Assembly: GCF_005280585.1 (NCBI RefSeq)
Contig: NZ_SZVO01000018.1
Span: forward strand, 583 to 64,582
Direction: 5' to 3'
DNA from: Dyadobacter frigoris
GTDB lineage: Bacteria > Bacteroidota > Bacteroidia > Cytophagales > Spirosomataceae
Length of the DNA stretch: 64,000 nt
Shown: piece by piece, positions 14,405 to 24,308 of the stretch
Layout: each line of letters starts with the position of its first letter
Position numbering within the stretch: position 1 is the stretch's first letter
Made by a program: the position numbers and the translations under genes
Notes under the pieces: model-generated
Seen by the model: the letters and a program-made list of their open reading frames with translations, nothing else
The model's database searches: none
Told to the model about the DNA's origin: nothing

Positions 14405-17050
14405 ATGAAATCAGAACAGTCGACATCAGGTCAGCCGCCCGGGTATCTTACCAATTTCATAAAAATGCTGGTCAAGCCGCATCTGCGTGAGGAAATACTG
14501 GGTGATTTACATGAACGCTATATGCGGAGGGTAAAGACGCAGGGAGTAGCACGAGCCAGGAGAAGATACTGGCTGGAATCTCTGGCCTACATGCGCCCGG
14601 CGTTTATCAAAAGACAAAAAAGTGAATATCGGTCAACCTTTTTACTGAATCCAGCCATGATTAAAAATTATGTCAAAATCACGTACAGGACTTTTGTTCA
14701 CAATAAATTGTATTCAGTCATCAATGTAGGAGGGCTGAGTATCGGGCTGGCGGCAGCAATGCTTATCATGCTTTACACTAAAGATGAAATCAGCTACGAC
14801 CACTTCCATGAAGGGGCCGGTCAAATTTACCGTGTGGACAGAAAAATGATAAAATCGGAAGGTAACATCGCAAACAGTGGTTACACAGGTTATTTTCAAG
14901 GATCTCGATTTTCGGCAGGGGTACCTGAGATTTTGGCTTTTGTTCGTTTGCAACAGGCTCAGATGGAAATGAAAACAGGTAACGACATTCACACTCAATC
15001 CGTCAGCCTGGTTGATTCCAATTTTCTATCAGTCTTTTCTTTTCCGATGATAAGTGGTAACGCCAAAACCGCATTACTCGACCCGGCTTCGGTGGTCATT
15101 ACCGAGGAAATGGCTCAAAAGCAGTTTGGTACAACAGATGTTTTGGGGGAAACTATGTTTTTAAAAAATGGCGCCGGGTTCAATCCTGTTACCGTGACAG
15201 GGATAGCCAAAAATTGTCCGCAGAATTCATCTATCAAATTCCAGATGTTACGGCCGTTGAATGTTTCAGCCAGTGAGGAAGGCCTTAACGAAAATTGGTT
15301 CAGATTTTTCCTGAATACTTTCGTTGTTCTTGCTCCGAGTGCGAACCTACAGACCGTAGAGGCGAAGATGCAAAAGGTGTTTGAGGCAGATGCAGCAGAA
15401 TCTATCAAGATGATCCGCGAAAAGTACGGTATAGCAAATGTGGGCATGTCGTTTTTTCTGCAGCCCCTTACCGATATCCATCTTAGTAAGAATGTTTCGG
15501 CAAGTGAAGGCCTTTCAGATGCCGGTAATCCGGCTTATTCCTACATCCTTTCTGGTATTGCCCTTTTTATACTGATCATAGCCTGCATCAATTTTGTAAA
15601 CCTGATGGTGGCGCGGTCGATAAAGCGCGCCAAGGAAATTGGGATTCGAAAATCAATAGGTGGTAACAGAAATCAGCTTATTATACAATTTCTGGGCGAG
15701 TCGTTTCTGTTGTGTCTGGCAGCTTTTGTACTTGCAATCTTGATGGTGCAAGTTGTTCTCCCGGTGTTTAACCAATTATCTGGTAAGGCGCTGGCCCTTT
15801 CTTATCTTGTTGATTTTAAACTCATAGCCGGATATAGTATTCTTTTTATCAGTACTGTATTGCTTGCAGGATTTTATCCTGCGTTGATTATCTCGGACTA
15901 TAATCCCGTTAGTGCGCTTAATGCCAGGTTTACTTTGACCGGAAAAAATTACCTTCAAAAATCTCTGGTGGTTTTACAGTTTGGGCTGGCCTCATTTCTA
16001 ATCATTTCTACGCTCGTAATTTTTTCACAATTTGATTTTCTGACCAACGAAAAGCTGGGTTATGAAGACACCAATTTGATAACCGTGCAGAAATGGGGCT
16101 TAAAACATCATGATGCAACTTTGTTTAAGGATGAATTAATTAAGAATCCAAACATTGTGGATGTGGCATTTAAGAATAATGGTTATTCGGGCAACACGGT
16201 AAAGGTAAATGGAGAGCACCGGGTAAATGTCACGTACGAAACTATCGACGCTTCGTTTATCCCATTATTGAAAATTCCGGTGATAAAAGGGCGAAATTTC
16301 TCTCCCATTTACCCTTCCGATTCAGTGCATTCGATTTTAGTGAATGAAACATTTGTGAAACAGGCCGGCTGGAAGGAGCCAGTCGGGCAGGAAGTTGCCT
16401 TTTTTGATATCAACGAGAAATACACCGTCGTGGGCGTGGTGAAAGACTATCATTTTAAACCACTTACCGAGAAAATCGAACCCCAGCTATTTACAATGAA
16501 TCCGGGGAGCGACTATGGGATGCTCTATATCAAAATTAAACCTGGCAGTGAAACAAATAGCTTAAAATACATTGGAGAAACTTTTAAAAACATGTTTCCG
16601 CTCGATTCTTATTCTTATGGTTTCAAAGACCAGGAAAATCTAAAAAGTTACGAAGCGGAAGCAAGATGGAAACAAATATTGTTGTTCGGAGCTATTCTAA
16701 CCATTTTCATTTCCTGTATTGGGTTGCTGGGGTTGTCGGTGCTTTCTGCCGAGACCCGGACGAAGGAAATCGGTATCCGGAAAGTATTGGGCGCATCAGT
16801 AGCGGCGATTGTGGCCAGTTTGTCAAAGGATTTTTTGAAACTTGTCCTGATAGCCTTACTATTGGCAGTGCCCCTTGCCTGGTTGGCAGCAAATAAATGG
16901 CTGGAGAATTATCCATACCGGATCGCACTAAACGGGTGGTTGTTTGCCTCTGCGGCCATGATTGTTATTATGATTTCTTTGATAACCATAAGCTTCCAAA
17001 GCGTAAAAGCCGCACTGGCGAACCCGGTCAAGAGCCTTTGCAGCGAATAA
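14405..17050 (+). CDS. Permease prefix domain 2-containing FtsX-type transporter
   Basis: An 881-residue inner-membrane protein. Residues 1-75 form a cytoplasmic 'prefix' domain (PHLREEILGDLHERYMRRVK, ARRRYWLESLAYMRPAF). The body starts near residue 83 (MIKNYVKITYRTF) and has two MacB-like periplasmic cores with FtsX blocks at about 370-510 (LFILIIACINFVNLMVARSIKRAKEIGIRKSIGG) and 750-880. No ATPase is encoded nearby. It is the second gene of the PadR 1 operon and is followed 5 bp later by another permease. Its body is clearly different from the two permeases downstream, so paralogues have diverged in the sensing or transport part. Confidence 0.9.
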   Translation: MKSEQSTSGQPPGYLTNFIKMLVKPHLREEILGDLHERYMRRVKTQGVARARRRYWLESLAYMRPAFIKRQKSEYRSTFLLNPAMIKNYVKITYRTFVHNKLYSVINVGGLSIGLAAAMLIMLYTKDEISYDHFHEGAGQIYRVDRKMIKSEGNIANSGYTGYFQGSRFSAGVPEILAFVRLQQAQMEMKTGNDIHTQSVSLVDSNFLSVFSFPMISGNAKTALLDPASVVITEEMAQKQFGTTDVLGETMFLKNGAGFNPVTVTGIAKNCPQNSSIKFQMLRPLNVSASEEGLNENWFRFFLNTFVVLAPSANLQTVEAKMQKVFEADAAESIKMIREKYGIANVGMSFFLQPLTDIHLSKNVSASEGLSDAGNPAYSYILSGIALFILIIACINFVNLMVARSIKRAKEIGIRKSIGGNRNQLIIQFLGESFLLCLAAFVLAILMVQVVLPVFNQLSGKALALSYLVDFKLIAGYSILFISTVLLAGFYPALIISDYNPVSALNARFTLTGKNYLQKSLVVLQFGLASFLIISTLVIFSQFDFLTNEKLGYEDTNLITVQKWGLKHHDATLFKDELIKNPNIVDVAFKNNGYSGNTVKVNGEHRVNVTYETIDASFIPLLKIPVIKGRNFSPIYPSDSVHSILVNETFVKQAGWKEPVGQEVAFFDINEKYTVVGVVKDYHFKPLTEKIEPQLFTMNPGSDYGMLYIKIKPGSETNSLKYIGETFKNMFPLDSYSYGFKDQENLKSYEAEARWKQILLFGAILTIFISCIGLLGLSVLSAETRTKEIGIRKVLGASVAAIVASLSKDFLKLVLIALLLAVPLAWLAANKWLENYPYRIALNGWLFASAAMIVIMISLITISFQSVKAALANPVKSLCSE

Positions 17051-17055
17051 GCGCC

Positions 17056-19719
17056 ATGAAAGAAACCCAACCGCCCCGACAGCTTACCCGCTTCATCAAC
17101 TGGCTGTTTGCGCCGCATCTGCGCGAGCAGATACTAGGTGATTTGCAGGAGCGATATATCCGCCGTGTGAAGGTACAAGGAGAAGCCAGTGCCCGGAGGC
17201 GCTATTGGCTGGAAGCATTGGCCTACATGCGCCCTGCATTTATCAAAAGACAAAAAAGTGAGTATCCGTCAACTGTTTTTTATAATCCTGATATGATACA
17301 TAATTATTTCAAAATCGCGTTTCGCAACCTTTCGAATAATAAAGGGTATTCCGCTATCAACATTGGTGGCCTGGCAGTGGGGATGGGCGTGGCCATGCTC
17401 ATTGGTCTTTGGGTTTATGATGAATTGTCATTTAATAAATACCATAAGAACTACGACCGCATTGCTGTAATACTTCAAAATGAAGATATACTTGGTGAAA
17501 AACAAACCTGGAAATCACTGCCATTCCCGTTTATCAACGAGCTGAAGGCCAATTACGGAGAGAATTTTAAACATATTGTTGCCTCCACACAAACCGGAGG
17601 CAGCCTGCTGACAGTAGGGGAAAAACAAGTCACAAAGACAGGGCAATTTGTCGAGCCTGATGGACCGGAAATGCTTTCTTTGGAAATGGTTTCAGGCTCC
17701 TGGGCAGGTTTACAGCAGCAGCAGTCGATCCTGTTATCTGAGTCCACCGCAAAAGCTTTGTTTGGAGACTCGGACCCCATGAATCAGATTGTTCAGATGG
17801 ACACGGATAAAAATGCCAAAGTAACGGGCGTATACAAGGATATTTCCCAAAATTCCGAATTCCATAATCTGCAGTTCCTGTCCACCTGGCAATATTTCCT
17901 TGCGACCAACGCGTACATGGCGCAGAAAAAATGGGATAACCATGCGCTTTGGATCTACGTTGAGATCAAGCCTGAAACAAGTTTTGACAAAGCCACAGCG
18001 GCCATCCGGAACTCCGAGCTGAATGTTATCCGGCATATCGAGAACATGAAGGAAGAAGCAGGTTACAATCCACAGATGTGGCTTAACCGCATGAGCAACT
18101 GGCATTTGTATTCCAATTTCAAAAATGGAGTTGCCGATCAGGGCCCTGTGCAGTACGTATGGCTGGTTGGGGTGATCGGTTTTTTTGTACTGCTTCTTGC
18201 CTGCATCAATTTTATGAACCTGAGCACTGCAAGGTCGGCAAAGCGTGCTAAGGAGGTTGGGATACGCAAAGCAGTGGGCTCTTTACGCGGGCAATTGATC
18301 GGACAGTTTTTTAGCGAATCCTTTATTGTTGTCATCATCTCATTTCTTATTGCCCTCACGTTGGTTTATATTTCTCTGAGCTGGTTCAACGACCTTGCTG
18401 CCAAGCAGATGCTCATTCCTTGGACAAACTTATATTTCTGGATGTTCAATCTGGTTTTTATCTCTATCACAGGCGTTTTAGCCGGAATTTACCCTGCACT
18501 GTATCTGACATCCTTCCAGCCCGTAAGGGTACTGAAAGGCGCAACGGTTCACTTGGGACGGTTTGCTTCGCTGCCCCGTAAGATATTGGTCTCGATGCAG
18601 TTCACCGTATCAATAACGCTTGTAATCTGTACGCTTATTGTTTACAATCAGGTCCAATTTGCGAAAAACCGTCCAGTAGGCTATTCCCGTGACGGTTTGA
18701 TGATGGTTTCCATGCAAACAGAATTTTTTGAAAAAGCCGATGTACTTCAGTCAGAACTGAAAAATACCGGTGTTGTCTCCGAGGTGGCGCTTTCGCAGAG
18801 CCCAACGACGGGCGCCTGGAGTACTAATAATGGGTTTACATGGCGGGGAAATGAGATGGGTACAGATGAATTTGCGAGCCTGAGCATATCGCCGGAATAC
18901 GCAAAAACTGTGGGGCTGGAATTTATAGCGGGAAGGAATTTTTCAAAAGAGTATGCCTCTGATTCGACTGGTTTTGTGATCAACGAAACAGCTGCCAGGC
19001 TGATGGGTTTCAACCGTCAGCAGGTGGCGGAAGCAGTGGGCTTTCCCGTCAGATGGAAAAGCAAATGGATGACCGGTGATATACGTAAGCAATTTAAGGT
19101 CCTTGGAGTCGTAAAAGATATGATAATGGATTCGCCGTTTGAAAAAGTTAAACCCACTGCTTTTATGCTTTTTGGAAACCCAAACTGGATCAATATAAAA
19201 TTACGCCCACAGGTAGCCACCAGCGTTGCTTTGCCAAAAATTGCGGCTGTTTTTAAAAGATTCAGTCCGTCCAGGCCATTTGAATATCAGTTTGCAGACT
19301 TGGAATATGATGCCAAATTCAGGTCGGAAGAGCGGATTGGCAAACTGACAAGTTTCTTTGCCAGTCTTGCCATTTTTATAAGTTGCCTTGGGCTTTTTGG
19401 GCTGGCGTCTTTCGTTGCTGAGCAAAGAAAGAAAGAGATCGGGATCAGGAAGGTGCTAGGTGCTTCACTGGTAAATTTATGGGTCATGCTTTCCAGGGAT
19501 TTTTTATTTCTGGCAACCATCGGCTTTACGGTCGCCACACCGCTCGCCTGTTACTTCCTGAATACCTGGCTGGCCAAATACGACTATCGGGCTGAGCTGT
19601 CCTGGTGGATTTTTGCTGCTACCGGGGCAGGGGCGTTAGTGATTACGCTGGTGACTGTAAGCTTTCAGAGCCTGAAAGCTGCATTGCTCGACCCTGTGAA
19701 AAGTTTGCGTAGCGAATAG
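17056..19719 (+). CDS. Permease prefix domain 2-containing FtsX-type transporter
   Basis: 887 residues from ATG 17056, 5 bp after the previous stop; the open frame extends upstream but MKETQPPRQLTRFINWLF is the family start. Prefix domain at residues 1-75, body from about residue 80 with duplicated MacB core plus FtsX blocks (VGVIGFFVLLLACINFMNLSTARS; FISCLGLFGLASFVAEQRKKEIG). The body is closely similar to the prefix-less permease at 7138 and to the fragment at 37.9 kb, while the prefix is nearly identical to those of its neighbours. The prefix and body therefore have different histories. Confidence 0.9.
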   Translation: MKETQPPRQLTRFINWLFAPHLREQILGDLQERYIRRVKVQGEASARRRYWLEALAYMRPAFIKRQKSEYPSTVFYNPDMIHNYFKIAFRNLSNNKGYSAINIGGLAVGMGVAMLIGLWVYDELSFNKYHKNYDRIAVILQNEDILGEKQTWKSLPFPFINELKANYGENFKHIVASTQTGGSLLTVGEKQVTKTGQFVEPDGPEMLSLEMVSGSWAGLQQQQSILLSESTAKALFGDSDPMNQIVQMDTDKNAKVTGVYKDISQNSEFHNLQFLSTWQYFLATNAYMAQKKWDNHALWIYVEIKPETSFDKATAAIRNSELNVIRHIENMKEEAGYNPQMWLNRMSNWHLYSNFKNGVADQGPVQYVWLVGVIGFFVLLLACINFMNLSTARSAKRAKEVGIRKAVGSLRGQLIGQFFSESFIVVIISFLIALTLVYISLSWFNDLAAKQMLIPWTNLYFWMFNLVFISITGVLAGIYPALYLTSFQPVRVLKGATVHLGRFASLPRKILVSMQFTVSITLVICTLIVYNQVQFAKNRPVGYSRDGLMMVSMQTEFFEKADVLQSELKNTGVVSEVALSQSPTTGAWSTNNGFTWRGNEMGTDEFASLSISPEYAKTVGLEFIAGRNFSKEYASDSTGFVINETAARLMGFNRQQVAEAVGFPVRWKSKWMTGDIRKQFKVLGVVKDMIMDSPFEKVKPTAFMLFGNPNWINIKLRPQVATSVALPKIAAVFKRFSPSRPFEYQFADLEYDAKFRSEERIGKLTSFFASLAIFISCLGLFGLASFVAEQRKKEIGIRKVLGASLVNLWVMLSRDFLFLATIGFTVATPLACYFLNTWLAKYDYRAELSWWIFAATGAGALVITLVTVSFQSLKAALLDPVKSLRSE

Positions 19720-19723
19720 CGCC

Positions 19724-22357
19724 ATGAAAGAAATCCAACCACCAGCGTATCTAACTTGCCTTATTAACCGGCTTATTGCACCGCATCTGCGTGAGCAGAT
19801 ACTCGGCGATTTGCAGGAGCGATATATCCGCCTCGCGAAGGCGCCAGGAGCCGCCAGCGCCAGGAGCCGTTACTGGCTTGAAGCATTGGCCTACATACGG
19901 CCCGCATTTATTAAAAGACAAAAAAGTGAATATCCGTCAACCGCGCGGCGGTCCGACCCTTTTTATAACTCAGATATGATACGGAATTATTTTAAAATCG
20001 CATTCAGAAGTCTATGGCACAATAAGTCCATGTCGGCAATCAACTTTCTTGGGCTGACATTGGGCCTGACTTCAAGCTTACTGATTTTTCTATGGATCAG
20101 TGACGAAATTAGTGTGGACCGCTACCATGCCAATGGGCATCAAATATATCGGCTGATGTGGCGGCAGATATCAGAAGGCAAACGGATGGCTATGGGGTCA
20201 ACGCCCGGGCCTACTTCCGTAGAGTTTAAAAAGAAATATCCGGAAATTGTTCGTGCTTCAGTTTTTACAGCCAGAAGTAAGGCTATGACATTTCAAGTCG
20301 GAGATAAGGTCGGCAAGGAAACAGGCGACTGGGCCGGACCTGAGTGGTTTAAAATGTTTAGCATAAGATTGCTGGTCGGTTCCACGGAAACGGCATTGAA
20401 GGCCCCTTATAGTATCTCAATTTCTCGGAAACTGGCACAAACGTATTTCGGAAATGTTCAAAGCGCTATAGGGAAATCCATCCGGATCGAAAACAAGGAG
20501 GAATTTCAGGTTACCTCAGTTTTTGAAAACCTGCCTGAAAACACCTCACAGAAATATGACTTCTTGCTTCCGTGGGATGATTTTACGAGACAAATGCCAT
20601 GGGCAAAAGAATGGGGGAATCCAAGTCCATGGACATTAGTACAGCTGCGAACAGATACAGACATAACTGCTTTTGATGCTAAAATTAAACATGCGCTACG
20701 CGGATACCTGGGTATAAATTCCAAAAATGCCAAGCAGTTTGATGTAGAATTGTTCCTTCAACCCTATGAGGATATCTATCTGCATTCGGAGACAGACAAC
20801 GGAGAAATTTCAGGTGGAAGGATTGATTACATTAGGCTGTTGAGCATTGTTGGCGTTGTGGTGCTCTTGATTGCCTGCATTAATTTTATGAACCTGTCAA
20901 CTGCACAATCTGCTAAAAGAGCGAAGGAGGTCGGTGTACGAAAAGCGGTGGGAGCCGACCGGTGGCGACTTATTATTCAATTTATAGGAGAAGCCCTTTT
21001 GCTTACTTTGGGGGCTGCTTTTGCTTCGCTGGGATTAATCATGTTACTGTTACCGGGTTTTAACCAGCTTACCGGAAAAGCGATTGTGATGCCCTTTACA
21101 GACTTTAATTTTGCGATGGGTATGCTGATTATCGTAGCGGTAACAGGCATTTTAGCAGGTAGCTATCCGGCCCTGTATTTATCGTCTTTGCGTCCTATCA
21201 GTGTTCTGAAAGGCATTCTAAAGTCCAAACGGTCTGCCACAGTACTACGCGAGGCTTTGGTTGTGATTCAGTTTACTATTTCGATTGCGCTAATCATTGG
21301 AACGTTTGTCGTGCACCGGCAGATGAGCTTTATCAATAAGAAAAATCTGGGATTTGACCGCGAAAATCTGATCTATGTTCCTATGGAAGGAGCACTGTTG
21401 GAAAGGTATGGCACCTTAAAACAGGAACTGCAACATATGCAGGGCATTCAGGGGGTTTCCAGGATGGATTATCAGCCCAGTAGTATAAGCAGTGGCACAA
21501 CGCAGGTTGATTGGACAGGGAAAGATCCTTCTGCAAGTATTGAGTTTGCACAGGTTTCTGTTGGCTATGATATGGATAGTGTCTTAAAAATGAAGCTGCA
21601 AGACGGTCGTTATTTTTCTGAGGCGTTAGCCTCGGATTCAGCCGGATTTGTTATTAATGAACAGGCTGCCCGAAGGATCGGATATAAAAATCCGGTTGGC
21701 CAACCATTGACATTATGGGGAAAGCCGGGTAAGATTCTCGGGGTAATGAAAGACTTTCATTTTCAGTCGCTCAGAGAACCGGTCAAACCGTTGATCATGT
21801 GGTTTGGAGAAAATAACAAATATGGCAACCTGCTTGTGAGAACGCAGCCAGGACAAACCCGGCAGGCTCTGCTCAGTCTTGAAGCAGTTTGTAAAAAGCT
21901 CAATCCCAGCTTTGTTTTTACTTATAACTTTGCAGATCAGGAGTATGAGAAGATGTATAAAAGCGAACAAGTTGTTAGCACATTGGGCAACTATTTCGCG
22001 GTTTTGTCGATTTTTATAGCCTGCCTTGGACTGTTTGGTCTTGCTTCATTTATGGCTCAGCAACGGATAAAAGAAATCGGGATCCGCAAAGTGCTTGGCG
22101 CAACAGTGATTGGTATTGTTAAGCTGTTGCCAAAGGATTTTCTCAGACTTGTTTTTATAGCCCTTCTGATTGCCTGCCCCGCAGCTTGGTGGGCAATGGA
22201 TAAATGGTTGAATGGCTTTACATATAAGGAGCAACTGTCATGGTGGATTTTTGCTGTCACAGGCGGTTCGGTTATCGCAGTAGCATTTCTGACGGTGAGT
22301 TTTCAAAGTGTCAGAGCAGCACTACTGAATCCGGTGAAGAGTCTTAAAAGCGAGTGA
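19724..22357 (+). CDS. Permease prefix domain 2-containing FtsX-type transporter
   Basis: 877 residues, third permease of this operon, starting 4 bp after the previous stop. The prefix (APHLREQILGDLQERYIRL, ARSRYWLEALAYIRPAF) is almost the same as at 17056, but the body (LWHNKSMSAINFLGLTLGLTSSLLIF...) is of another subgroup. FtsX blocks lie at about 365-500 and 750-870. The linker between prefix and body carries a GC-rich insertion at about 19941-19958 encoding A-R-R-S-D, absent from the 17056 copy. A hairpin follows the gene, so it probably ends the operon. Confidence 0.9.
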   Translation: MKEIQPPAYLTCLINRLIAPHLREQILGDLQERYIRLAKAPGAASARSRYWLEALAYIRPAFIKRQKSEYPSTARRSDPFYNSDMIRNYFKIAFRSLWHNKSMSAINFLGLTLGLTSSLLIFLWISDEISVDRYHANGHQIYRLMWRQISEGKRMAMGSTPGPTSVEFKKKYPEIVRASVFTARSKAMTFQVGDKVGKETGDWAGPEWFKMFSIRLLVGSTETALKAPYSISISRKLAQTYFGNVQSAIGKSIRIENKEEFQVTSVFENLPENTSQKYDFLLPWDDFTRQMPWAKEWGNPSPWTLVQLRTDTDITAFDAKIKHALRGYLGINSKNAKQFDVELFLQPYEDIYLHSETDNGEISGGRIDYIRLLSIVGVVVLLIACINFMNLSTAQSAKRAKEVGVRKAVGADRWRLIIQFIGEALLLTLGAAFASLGLIMLLLPGFNQLTGKAIVMPFTDFNFAMGMLIIVAVTGILAGSYPALYLSSLRPISVLKGILKSKRSATVLREALVVIQFTISIALIIGTFVVHRQMSFINKKNLGFDRENLIYVPMEGALLERYGTLKQELQHMQGIQGVSRMDYQPSSISSGTTQVDWTGKDPSASIEFAQVSVGYDMDSVLKMKLQDGRYFSEALASDSAGFVINEQAARRIGYKNPVGQPLTLWGKPGKILGVMKDFHFQSLREPVKPLIMWFGENNKYGNLLVRTQPGQTRQALLSLEAVCKKLNPSFVFTYNFADQEYEKMYKSEQVVSTLGNYFAVLSIFIACLGLFGLASFMAQQRIKEIGIRKVLGATVIGIVKLLPKDFLRLVFIALLIACPAAWWAMDKWLNGFTYKEQLSWWIFAVTGGSVIAVAFLTVSFQSVRAALLNPVKSLKSE

Positions 22358-22363
22358 CTAATT

Positions 22364-22395
22364 GACCGGAAGATTATACCTCAGATCTTCCGGTC
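22364..22395. terminator. Inverted repeat after the permease operon
   Basis: GACCGGAAGAT and ATCTTCCGGTC form a perfect 11-bp stem with a 10-base loop, 7 bp after the last permease stop codon. No U-run follows, so it is a terminator-like or 3'-end-stabilising hairpin rather than a textbook intrinsic terminator. Confidence 0.5.
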
Positions 22396-23095
22396 CGAAA
22401 TCAAAATAAAATGATAAAACCAGATGCAACCGTTTCTGTACCGTTCCTGGTTTGACGCTCCTTTATTGGTTTTGGGTTCTGCGTTTACTCGAAGCCATTG
22501 AGGTGTAATTTGCGTGACTGCTTTAACTCACAGCTCGGACGGTTTGGGAAAGGGAAACCTGAAGTTTTATTTGCCGAAGTTTTGGGATTTTAGAAATGGA
22601 GATACATCAAAAGACAAAACGCTTGCGGAGTAGCTATTCTTTAACCATTTTTTTGCCATGATATGATACGAAACTATTTTTAAATCGTTTTCTGCAACCG
22701 GATAAAATGAACGAATGTATTCGCAGATCAACACTGCTATACTGGCTGACTTTCATTGGACTTGGAATGAGCTGTCCTGACAAATCCTTCCATAACTTCG
22801 AAACCCGACCTATGATGGAATAGATTGGTATCCAGGTTCTGTTACAGGTAAGCTTTGCATGGCGGCTTTCTGTGAACAAAATAGCTTTGGCGGATCATTT
22901 GAACCGTCTGAAAGGTAGATAGTTTTGATAACCGGGAATGGGAGATTCTTTGAACATCTGGCCGAGCTATTGGAGTTAGCTGAGGAAATTTTCTCAAAGC
23001 AGCCCAATTGAGATAAATATACATTTTTCTCGTTTGACTTTGCTTATTTTTGTAAACAGAAGAATGGCTCTGGGGTTACCGAAAATATTGATAAA
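22396..23095. other. Gene remnants between the permease operon and the Nudix gene
   Basis: No intact gene. At 22664 ATGATACGAAAC then TATTTTT is the start of a decayed permease (MIRNYF then stop). At 22943-23011 a 22-codon plus-strand frame ends in LAELLELAEEIFSKQ; a similar tail occurs at 29630-29698 after the next permease unit. The rest is unrecognised. Confidence 0.4.
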
Positions 23096-23494
23096 ATGTT
23101 AATGATTGACAAACTTGCCTGGATTGAGATAAGAGATAAAGCAATTCTCTCAACACGAAGTTATGGTAAAGACAAATTTTATATTCCGGGAGGCAAACGG
23201 GAAGCCGGTGAAACGGACGCACAAGCCATAATCCGTGAGATAAAAGAAGAGCTTAATATTGACTTAAAAAGCGATTCTCTGCAATTTGCAGGTATTTTTG
23301 AAGCGCAGGCACATGGACATGCTGAGGGGATTATTGTGAAAATGACGTGCTATACTGCAGACTATACCGGAGCACTGCAAGCAACCTCGGAAATCGAGGA
23401 AATAAGGTGGCTGAATTTTGCTGACCAGGATAAAATCTCGGATGTTGATAAAATCATTTTTGATTATCTTAAGGCGAAAGGACTGCTGGATTGA
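23096..23494 (+). CDS. Nudix hydrolase
   Basis: A 132-residue protein containing a complete Nudix box at about residues 33-55: G-x5-E-x7-R-E-x-x-E-E-L, here G(KREAG)E(TDAQAII)REIKEEL, preceded by YIPGG. It hydrolyses a nucleoside diphosphate linked to some moiety, using Mg bound by the glutamates. It appears monocistronic, and its neighbours do not indicate a substrate. The start could also be the ATG at 23102. Confidence 0.9.
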   Translation: MLMIDKLAWIEIRDKAILSTRSYGKDKFYIPGGKREAGETDAQAIIREIKEELNIDLKSDSLQFAGIFEAQAHGHAEGIIVKMTCYTADYTGALQATSEIEEIRWLNFADQDKISDVDKIIFDYLKAKGLLD

Positions 23495-24131
23495 ACACAG
23501 AAATTCCGCTGTTGACTGCTCAAAGTGTCACTGTGAACCCCGAGATATGAAGCCAGCATTTTTTTTCGCTCTAAGCGAGTTCATTAATATGCAATGGATT
23601 CCTTACTTTCTTTTTCAAGTTCAGAACCAAGATGTTTATTTCTCACCAATCAAGGAAGAATCATGTTCAGTTCCATAAAAAATAACGATAATAGTTATAT
23701 CATTCTATTGCAGCACGTTTGTTCCGCCATACTCATTGTAATGTAATGCTCGCACAACTGTTATTTGTTTGTCAAAACAACAGCTAATTGCAGCCGATAA
23801 ATGGTACGATCAGGCTATCTTTTTGTTTGGCATGTTCGGTATGGTATTCATCGGAAATTATCAAGTAAATCCTCTTGGAAAGTTGTGACTATCCCCTAAT
23901 ATTCTAGTCTCCCAAGACATTGTTTCATAATGATTCACCCTTGAAATGATTGAATTTTACAATATGGAAGCTCCGCCAGGAAAAGGCGTAAAGACTGGCT
24001 TCATCTGTTGGGTTTTTGACATGCAAATTAGGGTTATCACAATTCTATTTAACCCAACTGGTTAATAAAATAAAAATATAATAATTGAATGAGCACTCTG
24101 CTGAATAAATTAGCCAAAAATGGACACTCTT
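23495..24131. other. Intergenic stretch with no gene recognised
   Basis: About 640 bp of AT-rich DNA with only short frames of no recognisable family (for example 23418-23678, overlapping the Nudix end). Likely decayed DNA. The right end borders the regulatory elements of the serine hydrolase gene. Confidence 0.4.
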
Positions 24132-24145
24132 GTTCACTTTTGAAC
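24132..24145 (+). promoter_or_regulatory. GTYC-N6-GAAC dyad upstream of the serine hydrolase
   Basis: GTTCACTTTTGAAC is the same dyad as before the permease units. A weaker second site, AGCCAAAAATGGAC, lies about 20 bp upstream. The -24/-12-like element begins 56 bp downstream. Confidence 0.4.
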
Positions 24146-24200
24146 ACGCATACCGGCGTCCCATACTTGCATCTTTCTTATAATGAGAAACATACAAAAC

Positions 24201-24216
24201 TAGCATAGTATTTGAA
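24201..24216 (+). promoter_or_regulatory. Sigma-54-like promoter of the serine hydrolase
   Basis: TAGCATAGTATTTGAA resembles the TGGCATACTATTTGAT elements at 6944 and 26480 but has A in place of the first G of the -24 box. It is about 95 bp before the start codon at 24309. Confidence 0.35.
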
Positions 24217-24308
24217 TGATCAGTGACGTACCCGGGATCAATTGCGGTTTTTAGAAATTCTCTTTTTTTAAACACGTCTTTGTGGCATTCTCAAACTAAA
24301 CTATCCTT

